A stretch of DNA of 64,000 bases. It comes from an uncultured Dysosmobacter sp. GTDB taxonomy: Bacteria; Bacillota; Clostridia; Oscillospirales; Oscillospiraceae. The translations under genes and the position numbers were made by a program. The stretch lies in the NCBI GenBank assembly GCA_947625655.1, contig CANQPD010000009.1:29592-93591 (forward strand). The letters run 5' to 3'. Under the pieces are notes generated by a model that saw only the letters and a program-made list of their open reading frames with translations, searched no databases and was not told where the DNA came from. This document shows positions 1 to 12,515 of this stretch, in pieces; the stretch's first letter is position 1, and the number at the start of each line of letters is the position of its first letter.

Positions 1-1
1 G

Positions 2-86
2 CGGAGAGAGTGGGATTCGAACCCACGGATGCTTGCGCATCGCCGGTTTTCAAGACCGGTTCCTTAAACCGCTCGGACATCTCTCC
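2..86 (-). tRNA. tRNA-Ser (anticodon UGA)
   Basis: Reverse complement GGAGAGATGTCCGAGCGGTTTAAGGAACCGGTCTTGAAAACCGGC...GGGTTCGAATCCCACTCTCTCCG; 7-bp acceptor stem, long variable arm, anticodon loop CTTGAAA. Confidence 0.96.
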
Positions 87-714
87 ATTAACCGGCAGGC
101 GCGTCCACCCTCAAGCACTTGAAGTATGATACCATATGAGACAACGATTTGTCAACAGAATTTCCGAGAAGGATGTGAAGAATCTGCGTAGGATTGAAAG
201 TGACACTGGACAAGTGCAAAAAAAGGACGAGGGATAATGTCTGATGAGGGAAAGCCGCGGCACCGTTTGTGACGGCGCGGATATACCCGCCGTCCGGAGA
301 GCCTGTTCCGGACATGGGAAAAACGGGGGTGTTCTCCGGCGGGAAAGAAAAGCCTATACGCCCCTATGCGCCAAAGCCCTGTGAACAGGCGACCGATCCC
401 GGACAGCGGGCCCAGGCGGCTGTAAAAGCGGCCTGCTGTCCATCAGCCTTCCGGCAGCTTCTCCATGAGGCTCCTCCGCCGGCATTCTCCCGTCGAATGC
501 ACTGCCCGATTTGCTTGACAAACCCACAAAATTTCGGGGATCTCTGTCCAAAGCGAAGGAGGTCAGACAGCCGTCCGCGTTGTCTGAAAAAATATTCAGC
601 GCACAGAAAGGGGAATCCGACCGAAAAGGCTGGCATATTTCACATATAAATCAAGATAAAATGGGCTGGATTCGTTCAAGTATCCAGAAAAACGGAAAAA
701 AGCACAATTTGCGG

Positions 715-743
715 TTGCGCTTTAATGCGGCGATATGTATAAT
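715..743 (+). promoter_or_regulatory. Sigma-70-type promoter for the ilv operon (TTGCGC - 17 nt - TATAAT)
   Basis: -35 TTGCGC at 715-720, 17-nt spacer, -10 TATAAT at 738-743, upstream of leader ORF and ilvB. Confidence 0.75.
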
Positions 744-815
744 AACAAAACAAGACAGGCAGAAGTGCCTGAACTGAATTTGCGGCGGCCGCCCTCCGGG
801 CGGCGGAGGGTTCCT

Positions 816-974
816 ATGTTTATGATGATCGCTCTGATCAACATTCTGGCGATTAGCATTATTCTGGTTCTGGTACTGGTACTGCTGGTACAGAAAAAGA
901 ATAGTGCGTTTGGTCATGCACCGAGCAAGGATGTCATCGCCGGTCTTCACCGCATCTCCGCCGAAAGCCGCTGA
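816..974 (+). CDS. Candidate Ile/Leu/Val-rich leader peptide (52 aa) upstream of ilvB
   Basis: ATG at 816 preceded by GGAGG; MFMMIALINILAISIILVLVLVLLVQKK..., 17 of 21 residues at positions 5-25 are I/L/V; followed by a hairpin plus T-rich tract. Confidence 0.6.
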   Translation: MFMMIALINILAISIILVLVLVLLVQKKNSAFGHAPSKDVIAGLHRISAESR

Positions 975-995
975 TCGTCCCAATCGAAATTCTTG

Positions 996-1038
996 AAAGT
1001 CCGTGACCCGACGCCGGGGCCACGGGCTTTGTTTTATT
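996..1038 (+). terminator. Hairpin + T-tract between leader peptide and ilvB (candidate attenuator)
   Basis: AAAGTCCGTGACCC-GACGCC-GGGGCCACGGGCTTTGTTTT. Confidence 0.6.
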
Positions 1039-1047
1039 AAGGAGAGG

Positions 1048-2688
1048 ATGGATATGGAAATGACAGGCGCGCAGATCCTGATAGAGAGTTTCCTGCGGGA
1101 AGGCGTGGAGCATATCTTCGGCTATGCCGGCGCCACCATCTGCCCGGCGGTGGACGCGCTGAAGGCGCATCCGGAGATCGGCTATACCCTGGTGCGCACA
1201 GAGCAGAACGCCGGCCACATGGCCTCCGGCTATGCCCGGGTGTCGGGTAAGGTGGGCGTGTGCATGGTGACCTCCGGCCCGGGCGCCACCAATCTCATCA
1301 CCGGCATCGCCACGGCGTATATGGATTCCATTCCCATGGTGGCCGTTACCGGCCAGGTCCCCAGCGGCCTGCTGGGCCGTGACATCTTCCAGGAGGTGGA
1401 CATCACCGGCGCGGTGACGCCCTTCACCAAGCACAACTACCTGGTCAAGGACGCCGCCAAGCTGCCCCAGGTGGTCAAGGAGGCGTTTTACCTGGCCTCC
1501 ACCGGCCGCCCCGGCCCGGTGCTGATCGACATTCCCATCGACATCCAGGAACAGCGGGTGGAAGATCCCGTCTTCCCGGAGGAGGTCAATATCCGGGGCT
1601 ACAAGCCCTCTGTGAAGGGCAATGACCTCCAGATCAAGCGGGTGGCGGAGGCCATCTCCAAGGCCAGGCAGCCGGTGATCTGCGCCGGCGGCGGCGTGTG
1701 GCTGGCGAACGCCCGGGACGAGCTGGTGGAGCTGGCGGAGCGGTATGCCATCCCGGTGGTCAAGACCATGATGGGCCTGTCCGTCCTGCCCACGGACCAC
1801 CCCCTGAACCTGGGGATGATCGGCGCCCACGGCAACCGCTGCGCCAACAAGGCCCTGGCCAAGTCCGACCTGCTCATCATGGTGGGCAGCCGGGCGGCGG
1901 ACCGGGCCATCATCTCCCCGGAGGAGATCCAGCGCCGCATGGCCACCATCCACATCGACGTGGACCCGGCGGAGATCGGCAAGAACATGCAGGCGGCTAT
2001 CCCGCTGGTGGGCGACGTGAAGGCCATTCTGCGCCAGCTGCTGGCGCTGGAGGTCCCCGCCCCTGACGCGGCGGAGTGGCGTGAGAGGCTGCGGGAATAC
2101 CGCAGGGCGGAGCTGACCCGGGAATTCCCCCGGCGGGAGGGCTCCGTGTTTCCCGGCACCGTGATACGGAAGCTGGGCCAGCGGCTGGACGACGACGCGG
2201 CGGTCTGCGTGGACGTGGGCCAGAACCAGATCTTTACCTGCAAGTACCTGCCCCAGAAGCACGGGCGGCTGCTGACCTCCGGGGGCCTTGGCACCATGGG
2301 CTACGCCCTGCCGGCGGCCATCGGCGTCAAGGTGGCCCAGCCGGACCGGCAGACCGTTGTGGTCTGCGGCGACGGCTCCTTCCAGATGGCCATGAACGAG
2401 CTGGCCGCCATCCGCTGCGCGGATATGGATGTCAAGATCGTCCTGTTCCGCAACCATGTGCTGGGCCTGGTGCACCAGATCCAGCGGGCCACTCCCTACC
2501 ACGGCCCCTTCGGCGTGGACCTGGACGGCTCCCCGGACTTTGCAGCCATCGCCGCCGCCTACGGCATCCCCAGCCTGACGGTGGATGACGAGGACAAGCT
2601 GGACGAGACCCTGGACCGTTTCCTGGCCGTCAAGGGCTGCTGCGTCCTGATCTGCGAGGTCCACCCCGACGTGACCACCACTGACTGA
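1048..2688 (+). CDS. ilvB: Acetolactate synthase large subunit (copy 1)
   Basis: ThDP enzyme motifs (FGYAGATICP, GDGSFQM); RBS ggagagg before ATG 1048. Confidence 0.9.
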   Translation: MDMEMTGAQILIESFLREGVEHIFGYAGATICPAVDALKAHPEIGYTLVRTEQNAGHMASGYARVSGKVGVCMVTSGPGATNLITGIATAYMDSIPMVAVTGQVPSGLLGRDIFQEVDITGAVTPFTKHNYLVKDAAKLPQVVKEAFYLASTGRPGPVLIDIPIDIQEQRVEDPVFPEEVNIRGYKPSVKGNDLQIKRVAEAISKARQPVICAGGGVWLANARDELVELAERYAIPVVKTMMGLSVLPTDHPLNLGMIGAHGNRCANKALAKSDLLIMVGSRAADRAIISPEEIQRRMATIHIDVDPAEIGKNMQAAIPLVGDVKAILRQLLALEVPAPDAAEWRERLREYRRAELTREFPRREGSVFPGTVIRKLGQRLDDDAAVCVDVGQNQIFTCKYLPQKHGRLLTSGGLGTMGYALPAAIGVKVAQPDRQTVVVCGDGSFQMAMNELAAIRCADMDVKIVLFRNHVLGLVHQIQRATPYHGPFGVDLDGSPDFAAIAAAYGIPSLTVDDEDKLDETLDRFLAVKGCCVLICEVHPDVTTTD

Positions 2689-2704
2689 GAGGAGGAGACG
2701 AGCC

Positions 2705-3190
2705 ATGAAACAGACCATTTCCGTTTTGGTGGAAAACCAGGCGGGCGTCCTGAACCGGATCACCAGCCTGTTCTCCCGCAGGGCGTTCAACATCGACTCC
2801 CTGGCCGTGGGCGTCACCGACGATCCGTCCCTCTCCCGCATCACCATCATCGTGGACAACGGCAACAGCGTGGTGGAGCAGGTGGAAAAGCAGCTGAACA
2901 AGCTGGTGGAGGTCATCAAGGTCCGCACCCTGGATGAGAACAGCCTCATCGGCCGGGAGCTGATGCTCATTAAGGTCAGCGCCAATAAAAACAACCGCGA
3001 GCACATCATGACCATCTGCAACATCTGCGGCGCCAAGGTGACGGATATCTCCCCCACCTCCATGACCATGGAGCTGTCCGACACCCCGGACCGGGTCAGC
3101 ACCTTTGAGGACATGATGCGGCCCTTCAATATCCTGGAGGTGGCCCGCACCGGCGTCATCGCCCTGCAAAAGGGCGGCGGAAAGATTTAA
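2705..3190 (+). CDS. ilvN: Acetolactate synthase small subunit (ACT domain, copy 1)
   Basis: VLVENQAGVLNRITSLFSRRAFNIDSLAVG. Confidence 0.92.
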   Translation: MKQTISVLVENQAGVLNRITSLFSRRAFNIDSLAVGVTDDPSLSRITIIVDNGNSVVEQVEKQLNKLVEVIKVRTLDENSLIGRELMLIKVSANKNNREHIMTICNICGAKVTDISPTSMTMELSDTPDRVSTFEDMMRPFNILEVARTGVIALQKGGGKI

Positions 3191-3286
3191 AGCAGTTAGG
3201 AATTGGAAATGAGGAATCAGGAATTTGGCATTGACCGGCGTTCCGTCCCCGAAAAAATCTTGATTCCTAATTTTTCGCGAGGGAGG

Positions 3287-5004
3287 ATGAACCTTTTGAA
3301 GATCAGAGCGACCCAGGCCATTATGGAATGCCTGCTGGAACAGGAAGTCGATACCGTATTCGGCTATCCCGGCGGCACCATTTTGAATGTATACGACGAG
3401 CTGTACCGCTATCAGGACAAGATCCGCCATGTGCTGACCGCCCACGAGCAGGGCGCGGCCCACGCGGCGGACGGCTACGCCCGCTCCACCGGCAAGGTGG
3501 GCGTGTGCTTCGCCACCTCCGGTCCCGGCGCGACGAACCTGACCACCGGCATCGCCACCGCCTATCTGGACTCCTCACCCGTGGTGTTCATCACCTGCAA
3601 CGTGGGGGAGAGCCTGCTGGGCAAGGATTCCTTCCAGGAGGTGGACACCACCGGCATCGCCATGCCCATCACCAAGGCCGCCTTCCTGGTGCGGGACGCC
3701 CAGACCATCCCCGACGTGATGCGCCAGGCCTTTGCCGTGGCGGCCAGCGGCCGGCCCGGCCCGGTAGTGATCGACTTTTTGAAAAATGTCACCGCCGCCA
3801 ATCAGATGATCGACTATGAATTCATCCCCTGGCGGCAGAACCGGAGCTGCGCGGGCATCCGGGAGCTGAACAGCAGCCACCAGCTGAAAAACCCGGAGCC
3901 GGACCGCCAGGATGTGGACATCCTGCTGGAGATGATCCGGCAGTCGGAGCGCCCGCTGCTGATCTGCGGCGGCGGCGTGGTCCGGGGCAGGGCCCATCAG
4001 GCCTTCCGGGAATTCGCGGAAAGGCTGGACGCCCCGGTGGCCATCACCGTCATGGGCGGCGGCGGCTTCCCCGGCAGCCATCCCCTGACCACCGGCATGA
4101 TCGGCATGCACGGCTCCCAGGCCTCCAACGTGGCCTGTGACGAGTGCGACCTGCTGATCGCCGTGGGCTGCCGCTTCTCCGACCGGGTGGCCCTGGATCC
4201 GGCCACTTTTGCCCGGAACGCCAAGATCGTCCAGATCGACATCGACCGGGCGGAGATCGACAAAAACGTCCTGACGGACCACCACATCATCGGCTCCGCC
4301 CGCCGGGTGCTGGCGATGCTGAACGAGAAGCTGCCCCAGTACGACCACACCGCCTGGAAGGAGCACATCCTGCCCATGCGGGCCCCCTCCGTGGCGGCGG
4401 ACAGCCCCACGCTCACTCCCCAGCAGATGCTGGAGGTCATCCGCCTCCAGGCCCCCGGGGCCATCGTGGCCACCGACGTGGGCCAGCACCAGATGTGGTC
4501 CATCAAATACCTGCACTTCGACTACCCCGGCCAGCTGCTGACCTCCGGCGGCTTCGGCACCATGGGCTTCGGCCTGGGGGCCGCCATCGGCGCCCAGATG
4601 GGCAACCCGGACAAGCGGGTGGTCCACGTCACCGGCGACGGCTGCTTCCGCATGAACTGCCACGAGCTGTGCACCGTGGAGCACTACGGCCTGCCCATCA
4701 TCACCGTGGTCTTCAACAACGGCACCCTGGGCATGGTCCGCCAGTGGCAGAACCTGATCTACGGCAAGCGCTTCTCCGAGACCACCCTGGACCGGGGCCC
4801 CGACTTTCTGAAGCTGGCGGAGGCCTACGGCCTGAAGGGCTACCGGGCAACCACCCGGCCGGAGATGGAGGACGCGTTTGCCCAGGCCCTCTCCTGCGGC
4901 ACCGGCGCGGTCATCGACTGCGTGCTGGACATCGACGAGATGGTGCGGCCCATGGTGGCCGCCGGCTCCCCCATCACCGATTTTCTGCTGAAGGAGGGCT
5001 CCAA

Positions 5005-5008
<4 letters not shown>
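3287..5008 (+). CDS. ilvB: Acetolactate synthase large subunit (copy 2)
   Basis: FGYPGGTILNVYDELYRY, GTMGFGLGAAIGAQ, TGDGCFRMN; RBS gggagg before ATG 3287. Confidence 0.93.
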
Positions 5009-6571
<1,563 letters not shown>

Positions 6572-6704
6572 TCGCATGATACCGCGGGACGGCGCGAAAA
6601 TTCGCGCCGTCCCGCCAAAACCGGCGGGCCGCTCGCCGCAAAAGCGGCACAGCCGCGGCACATCTGGAACCCCTCCTGTGCCCGGTAACGCATGGAGGTT
6701 TACT

Positions 6705-8366
6705 ATGAGAAGTGACGTGGTGAAAAAGGGCGTTCCCGCCGCCCCCAACCGCTCTTTGCTGTATGCCCTGGGCTACACCAAGGAGGAGCTGGAGCGCCCG
6801 CTGATCGGCGTGGTGTGCTCCTACAATGAGATCGTCCCCGGCCACATGAACCTGGACAAGATCGCCGAGGCCGTGAAGGCGGGCGTCCGGGCCGCCGGCG
6901 GCACGCCGGTGGAATTCCCCGCCATCGCCGTGTGCGACGGCATCGCCATGGGCCATGTGGGCATGAAATACTCCCTGGTCACCCGGGACCTGATCGCCGA
7001 TTCCACCGAGGCCATGGCCATGGCCCACCAGTTCGACGGCCTGGTCATGATCCCCAACTGCGACAAAAACGTGCCGGGCCTGCTGATGGCCGCGGCCCGT
7101 GTGAATATCCCCACCATCTTCGTCTCCGGCGGCCCCATGCTGGCGGGCACGCTGAACGACGGCCGCCGCACCTGCCTCTCCCACATGTTCGAGGCGGTGG
7201 GCGCCTATTACGCCGGCAAGCTGGATGAGGAGGGCGTGGAGGAATACGAGAACAACGCCTGCCCCACCTGCGGCTCCTGCTCCGGCATGTACACCGCCAA
7301 CTCCATGAACTGCCTCACCGAGGCCATCGGCATGGCCCTGCGGGGCAACGGCACCATCCCCGCCGTCTACTCCGCCCGCCTGCGCCTTGCCAAGCACGCG
7401 GGCATGCAGATCATGGAGCTGGTGAAGAAGGACATCCGCCCCCGGGACATCATGACCGAGGCGGCCTTCCGCAATGCCGAGACCATCGACATGGCCCTGG
7501 GCTGCTCCACCAACACCATGCTCCACCTGCCCGCCATCGCCCACGAGTGCGGCATCGAGCTGAGCTTTGACATGGCCAACGAGATCTCCGACAAGACCCC
7601 CAACCTGTGCCATCTGGCCCCGGCGGGCTTTACCTACATGGAGGACCTGGAGCGGGCCGGCGGCGTCTACGCCGTCATGGCGGAGCTGGCCAAAGCAAAC
7701 CTGCTGGACACCAGCCTGATGACCTGCACCGGCAGGACCGTCGCCGAGAACCTGGAGGGCGTGGTGAACCGGGACCACGAGATTATCCGCCCCATCGACA
7801 ACCCCTACACCAGGACCGGCGGCATCGCTGTGCTGAAGGGCAACCTGGCCCCCGACGGCTGCGTGGTCAAGCAGTCCGCCGTGGCCCCGGAAATGATGGT
7901 CCACGCCGGCCCCGCCCGGGTCTTTGACAGCGAGGAGGAGGCCATTGCCGCCATCTACGCCGGCAAGATCGTCTCCGGCGACGTGGTGGTCATCCGCTAC
8001 GAGGGCCCCAAGGGCGGCCCCGGCATGCGGGAGATGCTGAACCCCACCTCCGCCATCGCGGGCATGGGCCTGGACAAGGAGGTGGCCCTCATCACCGACG
8101 GCCGCTTCTCCGGCGCCACCCGGGGCGCGTCCATCGGCCACGTCTCCCCGGAGGCGGCCTCCGGCGGCAACATCGGCCTGGTGGAGGAGGGCGATATCAT
8201 TGCCATCGACATCCCCAATCACGCCATCTCTGTCCAGGTCAGCGACGAGGAGCTGGCGGCCCGCCGTGCCAGGTGGGTCTGCCCCGAGCCCAAGATCAAG
8301 ACCGGCTACCTGGCCCGCTACGCCAGGCTGGTCTCCTCCGCCGACCGGGGCGCGGTCCTGGACTGA
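6705..8366 (+). CDS. ilvD: Dihydroxy-acid dehydratase
   Basis: [47 protein letters not shown]. Confidence 0.97.
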   Translation: MRSDVVKKGVPAAPNRSLLYALGYTKEELERPLIGVVCSYNEIVPGHMNLDKIAEAVKAGVRAAGGTPVEFPAIAVCDGIAMGHVGMKYSLVTRDLIADSTEAMAMAHQFDGLVMIPNCDKNVPGLLMAAARVNIPTIFVSGGPMLAGTLNDGRRTCLSHMFEAVGAYYAGKLDEEGVEEYENNACPTCGSCSGMYTANSMNCLTEAIGMALRGNGTIPAVYSARLRLAKHAGMQIMELVKKDIRPRDIMTEAAFRNAETIDMALGCSTNTMLHLPAIAHECGIELSFDMANEISDKTPNLCHLAPAGFTYMEDLERAGGVYAVMAELAKANLLDTSLMTCTGRTVAENLEGVVNRDHEIIRPIDNPYTRTGGIAVLKGNLAPDGCVVKQSAVAPEMMVHAGPARVFDSEEEAIAAIYAGKIVSGDVVVIRYEGPKGGPGMREMLNPTSAIAGMGLDKEVALITDGRFSGATRGASIGHVSPEAASGGNIGLVEEGDIIAIDIPNHAISVQVSDEELAARRARWVCPEPKIKTGYLARYARLVSSADRGAVLD

Positions 8367-8390
8367 TCCGTTTGGGAGGGACTGAAGCCT

Positions 8391-9698
8391 ATGTACCGTG
8401 AGATTTCCCATCTGCTGCTGTACAGCGACCTGGGGGAGGACAGCATCCTGGTCCGCGTGGCGGACATCCTCCGGGACTGGGAGCAAGGCGGCTGTGACCG
8501 GGACGCCCTGATCCGGCGGATCTACGCCCAGATCAAGCGCATCCTGGACCTGAGCACCGCCTGCGGCTTTGATGAAAACCTGTGGCAGTGCTATCTGACC
8601 TGGGTGCTGATGACCAACCGGAATTCCTTCACCATGACCTGCGAGCGGGTGGGAGCCAGCGAGGGCAGCGTCAACCACTTCGCCAAAAGCGACTTTGCGG
8701 TGTTCCGCCGCCTGTTCCACTACGATTTTTCCGGGATCGAGCAGGACCTTGGCATCGACTGCTTCACCACCATCTGCAATTATCACGCCATTCCCAAGCG
8801 GGAGCGGACCTATAACCACGACGTCAGCCGCCAGGTGCGGCAGCTGCGCGGCGCGCTTGCCGCCGCGGCGGACGGGGAGGAGATGTTCCGCCTGCTGACG
8901 GACTACTACCGCCAGTACGGCTTCGGCGTCTTCGCCATGAACCGGGCCTTCCGCATCCGGCGGGATGAGAGCGGGCTGGAATTCCTGCCCATCAGCAACA
9001 TCGACGGCGTGATGCTGGACGACCTGCTGGGCTATGAGCTGCAAAAGCAGCAGCTGCGGCAGAATACCGAGGCCTTCCTGAACGACAAGCGGGCCAACAA
9101 CGTGCTGCTCTACGGCGACGCGGGCACCGGCAAGTCCACCAGCGTCAAGGCCCTCATCAACGAGTACTATGACCGGGGCCTGCGGATGATCGAGATTTAC
9201 AAGCACCAGTTCGGGGACCTCTCCGCCGTCCTGGGCCAGATCAAGAACCGGAACTACCGCTTCATCATCTTCATCGACGACCTGTCCTTCGAGGAGAACG
9301 AGGTGGAGTACAAGTTCCTGAAGGCCGTCATCGAGGGCGGCGTGGAGACCCGGCCTGACAACGTGCTGATCTATGCCACCTCCAACCGCCGCCACCTGAT
9401 CCGGGAGACCTGGAACGACCGCACGGACATGGAGCACAACGGCGACATCCACCGCTCCGACACCATGGAGGAAAAGCTCTCCCTTGCAAGCCGCTTCGGC
9501 GTCTCCATCAACTACAGCGCCCCCACCCCCAAAGAGTACCAGGACATCGTCCGGATGCTGGCCCGGCGCCAGGGCATCGACATGGACGAAAAGCAGCTTC
9601 TGGCCATGGCCAACACCTGGGAGGTCCGCCACGGCGGCTTCTCCGGCCGCGCCGCCCAGCAGTTTGTCCACTATCTGGAGGGCCTGGAGAAGGCCTGA
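8391..9698 (+). CDS. DUF815-type AAA+ ATP-binding protein
   Basis: Walker A GDAGTGKST, Walker B IIFIDDLSFE, SNRRHLIRE. Confidence 0.85.
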   Translation: MYREISHLLLYSDLGEDSILVRVADILRDWEQGGCDRDALIRRIYAQIKRILDLSTACGFDENLWQCYLTWVLMTNRNSFTMTCERVGASEGSVNHFAKSDFAVFRRLFHYDFSGIEQDLGIDCFTTICNYHAIPKRERTYNHDVSRQVRQLRGALAAAADGEEMFRLLTDYYRQYGFGVFAMNRAFRIRRDESGLEFLPISNIDGVMLDDLLGYELQKQQLRQNTEAFLNDKRANNVLLYGDAGTGKSTSVKALINEYYDRGLRMIEIYKHQFGDLSAVLGQIKNRNYRFIIFIDDLSFEENEVEYKFLKAVIEGGVETRPDNVLIYATSNRRHLIRETWNDRTDMEHNGDIHRSDTMEEKLSLASRFGVSINYSAPTPKEYQDIVRMLARRQGIDMDEKQLLAMANTWEVRHGGFSGRAAQQFVHYLEGLEKA

Positions 9699-9706
9699 CA
9701 TACCGG

Positions 9707-9750
9707 CAGCTCCCCGGCAGCCTTTGGCTGCCGGGGAGCTGTCTCTTTTT
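9707..9750 (+). terminator. Rho-independent terminator
   Basis: GCTCCCCGGCAGCCTTTGGCTGCCGGGGAGC followed by TCTCTTTTT. Confidence 0.85.
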
Positions 9751-10050
9751 GAAAAGCCGCCCCAGGGATATTTTTGTGTAGCGGCTTTTGGGCGGATATG
9801 ATACAATCCTTTCAAACGGCCTGGAGCCTGATGGCCAAAGCCTGGCGGGGACAGGGCTTTCCGCTTCCGGCGCCGCAAAGCCAAGGGGGCGCCGTCATCC
9901 GCCCCGCTTCTTCTGCCCTGTGCCGGAGGGGATTGGGCGGGGCCTTTGCCGCACACGCGGGAAACGCGGTTCAGGTCAGAAAAACGCTTTTGCAAATGGG
10001 CATCCTTACAACGGCGGCTGTCCCCATTCTTCAGAAAGGCTGTATGCAAA

Positions 10051-11139
10051 ATGACCGATCAAGAGACCAATTTGGTATTATTAAACGTGAATCAGACTGT
10101 GAGCCTGTTGTCCCGGGTCTATATCAAGCTCATCAAAAATGGCACTCCGCTGAAAAACTTTCCCTCCGTGATGCTGTGGGGGCCTCCTGGGATCGGCAAA
10201 TCCCAGGGCGTGCGAGAAATAGCGGAGCATATCCGGGCGGAGACCGGGAAAAAGGTCGCCATCACAGATGTGCGCCTTTTGCTGTTCAACCCGGTCGATC
10301 TCAGGGGCATCCCGACGGCCAACGCGGACAGGACGCTGGCGGTGTGGCTGAAACCGCAGATCTTCCAGATGGATGCGGGCGGGGATGTGATCAACATTCT
10401 CTTTCTGGACGAGATCACCGCCGCGCCGCAGTCCGTGCAGGCCGCCGCCTATCAGATCACGCTGGACCGCGTCATCGGCGAGCACAGGCTGCCTGAAAAC
10501 TGCATCATCATTGCCGCCGGCAACCGTGTCACCGACAAGTCCGTTGCTTATCATATGCCGCGAGCGCTGGCCAACCGCCTTCTGCACATTACTGTGAAGG
10601 GCGACCCGGACTCCTGGCATGACTGGGCCGTGAAAACGGGGATTCACCGCTTCGTCACCAGTTTCCTCGCGTATAACCCGACGGCCCTCCTGCGCGCTGA
10701 TATCTCGGAGTCCTCCCTTGCGTTTCCAACGCCCCGCTCCTGGGAAATGGTCAGCAGCATCCTCACCCATGTCTCGGAAAACCTGGACGCGGTCCAGCCG
10801 CTGGTATCCGGCTGCATCGGCGCCGCTGTGACATACAATTTCGCAAAATGGTGCACGCTTTTTTCGTGTCTTCCCCCGGTCGAAGACATTTTCTCCGGAA
10901 GAAAGGCGGATACGGAAACTTCTCCGGAAATGCAGGAAGTCCTGAGAGCCGAGATGGTCGCTTACGCGCGTCAGCACCCGGAAAAGGAGGGGATCGACCG
11001 CTCCATTGCGTTCTCCGTCGACCTCCCATGGACCTTCCGCGCCAAGATCCTCCACGATTATCGGCTTATCCCGGAGCTTCGCCCCATTCTCTCTGAAAAC
11101 GCGATCTATTTGGACGCGGTCAAGGCGGGCCTGAAATGA
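10051..11139 (+). CDS. MoxR-like AAA+ ATPase
   Basis: WGPPGIGKSQGVREIAEHI; FLDEITAAPQSVQAAAYQ. Confidence 0.85.
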   Translation: MTDQETNLVLLNVNQTVSLLSRVYIKLIKNGTPLKNFPSVMLWGPPGIGKSQGVREIAEHIRAETGKKVAITDVRLLLFNPVDLRGIPTANADRTLAVWLKPQIFQMDAGGDVINILFLDEITAAPQSVQAAAYQITLDRVIGEHRLPENCIIIAAGNRVTDKSVAYHMPRALANRLLHITVKGDPDSWHDWAVKTGIHRFVTSFLAYNPTALLRADISESSLAFPTPRSWEMVSSILTHVSENLDAVQPLVSGCIGAAVTYNFAKWCTLFSCLPPVEDIFSGRKADTETSPEMQEVLRAEMVAYARQHPEKEGIDRSIAFSVDLPWTFRAKILHDYRLIPELRPILSENAIYLDAVKAGLK

Positions 11140-12515
11140 CGGACAGGAGGATCAAAAAGCTCAGGCGAAAACTTCAGGAGGCCCGGTACCGGCTTTTGAC
11201 GCGGGAGCCGGAATTGGCGGCGCCCCTTGTGGAGATGCTGTTTGTCGCCGATGTGGATGTGCGCCGGATATCGACGAACGGAAGCTGCGTCTACTTTGAC
11301 GCGGACTGGCTGGAAAAGCTGGGCGGCAGAAGCCTGGACTTCGCCCTCTGCCACCAGCTCATGCATATCCGGCTGGGGCATCTCTCACGCCCGCAGTTCT
11401 ACAAAGGCGACCGGTTCCACTTCGCCTGCAATATCGTTGCCAACTCCTCGCTCATCCGGTACGGCTTCACGGAGGAAAAGCTCCCGGGGATCGGCGAGAT
11501 CCGCCATGAGACTTTTTACCCGAAGGTGGAGGGCTGCGCGCTGACACCTTATGAGGCGTTTCGGATGACTCCGCTGGACCCCTCCGCTTTGCGTGAGCCG
11601 CAGCGCCGCAATCTCCTGCTGGACTCAGATGAGTGGTGGGACCGCCCCCTTGCCCGCGCCGCGGACGGCGTTCTGATCCTCGGCCCGGATGACCCTGACC
11701 CGGACGATCTGATCCTGTCGGAGCGCGTGCGCGGGATCATAGAGCGGGAACGCGGGAAGCTCCACAGACAGATCATGCCGGAAATACGCGGCCCGGGAGA
11801 TGAGAAGCGCCTGGAGGATGAAGTGCTGGATGACCGCGTCTTTGCGTACAGGACCCGGCCGGGCGCGGACCTGAGGGAGACGATCCGGGAGATCCGGGGG
11901 GCCAGGGACCGGGACGCGGAGACCTACGGCGACGGCGGCCTTTGGGAGCGTGATCTGCGCCGGCCCCGTATTGCCGCCCACGATTGGCGCTCTTTGCTGA
12001 ACCACTTTATCATGGATGAAACGAAGGACTATAGCTTTACCCCGCCTGACCGCCGGCTGCAGGATCCGGACTTCTTCCTGCCGGACTACAACGCGTCTGA
12101 AATTCCCAGACGCAGCGTCTTGTTCATGGTGGATATCTCCGCCTCTCTGAGCGACAGGGAAGTGGGGATAGCTGCCGCCGAGATCTGTGCCGCGATCGAG
12201 CAGTTCGACGGGATGCTGAGCGGCTCCGTGGGCTTTTTTGACTCGCAGGTGCGCCGCGTGATCCCCATATCCGGCGTGGAGGACCTGCTGCGGCTGGCGC
12301 CATACGGCGGAGGCGGGACAGACTTCCGGTGTATCTTCCGGTATGTTCAGGAAAAGATGGCGGAGGATGCCCCCTCCGAAATCGTCGTCATGACAGACGG
12401 CAAAGGAGATTTTCCGGAGTATGAGGCGTCCCTGGGCATACCTGTGCTGTGGCTGCTCACCAGCGATCACGTCCGGACCCCCTGGGGGCAGGCGGCATAC
12501 TTCCGCGATCCGTGA
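11136..12515 (+). CDS. VWA-like protein with DUF2201-type putative metallopeptidase domain
   Basis: HQLMHIRLGH motif; VWA MIDAS-like FMVDISASLSD and TDGKGDF; overlaps MoxR stop. Confidence 0.75.
   Translation: MTDRRIKKLRRKLQEARYRLLTREPELAAPLVEMLFVADVDVRRISTNGSCVYFDADWLEKLGGRSLDFALCHQLMHIRLGHLSRPQFYKGDRFHFACNIVANSSLIRYGFTEEKLPGIGEIRHETFYPKVEGCALTPYEAFRMTPLDPSALREPQRRNLLLDSDEWWDRPLARAADGVLILGPDDPDPDDLILSERVRGIIERERGKLHRQIMPEIRGPGDEKRLEDEVLDDRVFAYRTRPGADLRETIREIRGARDRDAETYGDGGLWERDLRRPRIAAHDWRSLLNHFIMDETKDYSFTPPDRRLQDPDFFLPDYNASEIPRRSVLFMVDISASLSDREVGIAAAEICAAIEQFDGMLSGSVGFFDSQVRRVIPISGVEDLLRLAPYGGGGTDFRCIFRYVQEKMAEDAPSEIVVMTDGKGDFPEYEASLGIPVLWLLTSDHVRTPWGQAAYFRDP

Noticed and set aside
88-714. 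Small ORFs between tRNA-Ser and the ilv promoter
   Set aside because: Overlapping in several frames, no RBS and no recognisable family
934-3159. 741-aa minus-strand ORF antisense to ilvB/ilvN
   Set aside because: High-GC codon-position artefact; low-complexity composition and no RBS or family motif, opposite a well-supported gene
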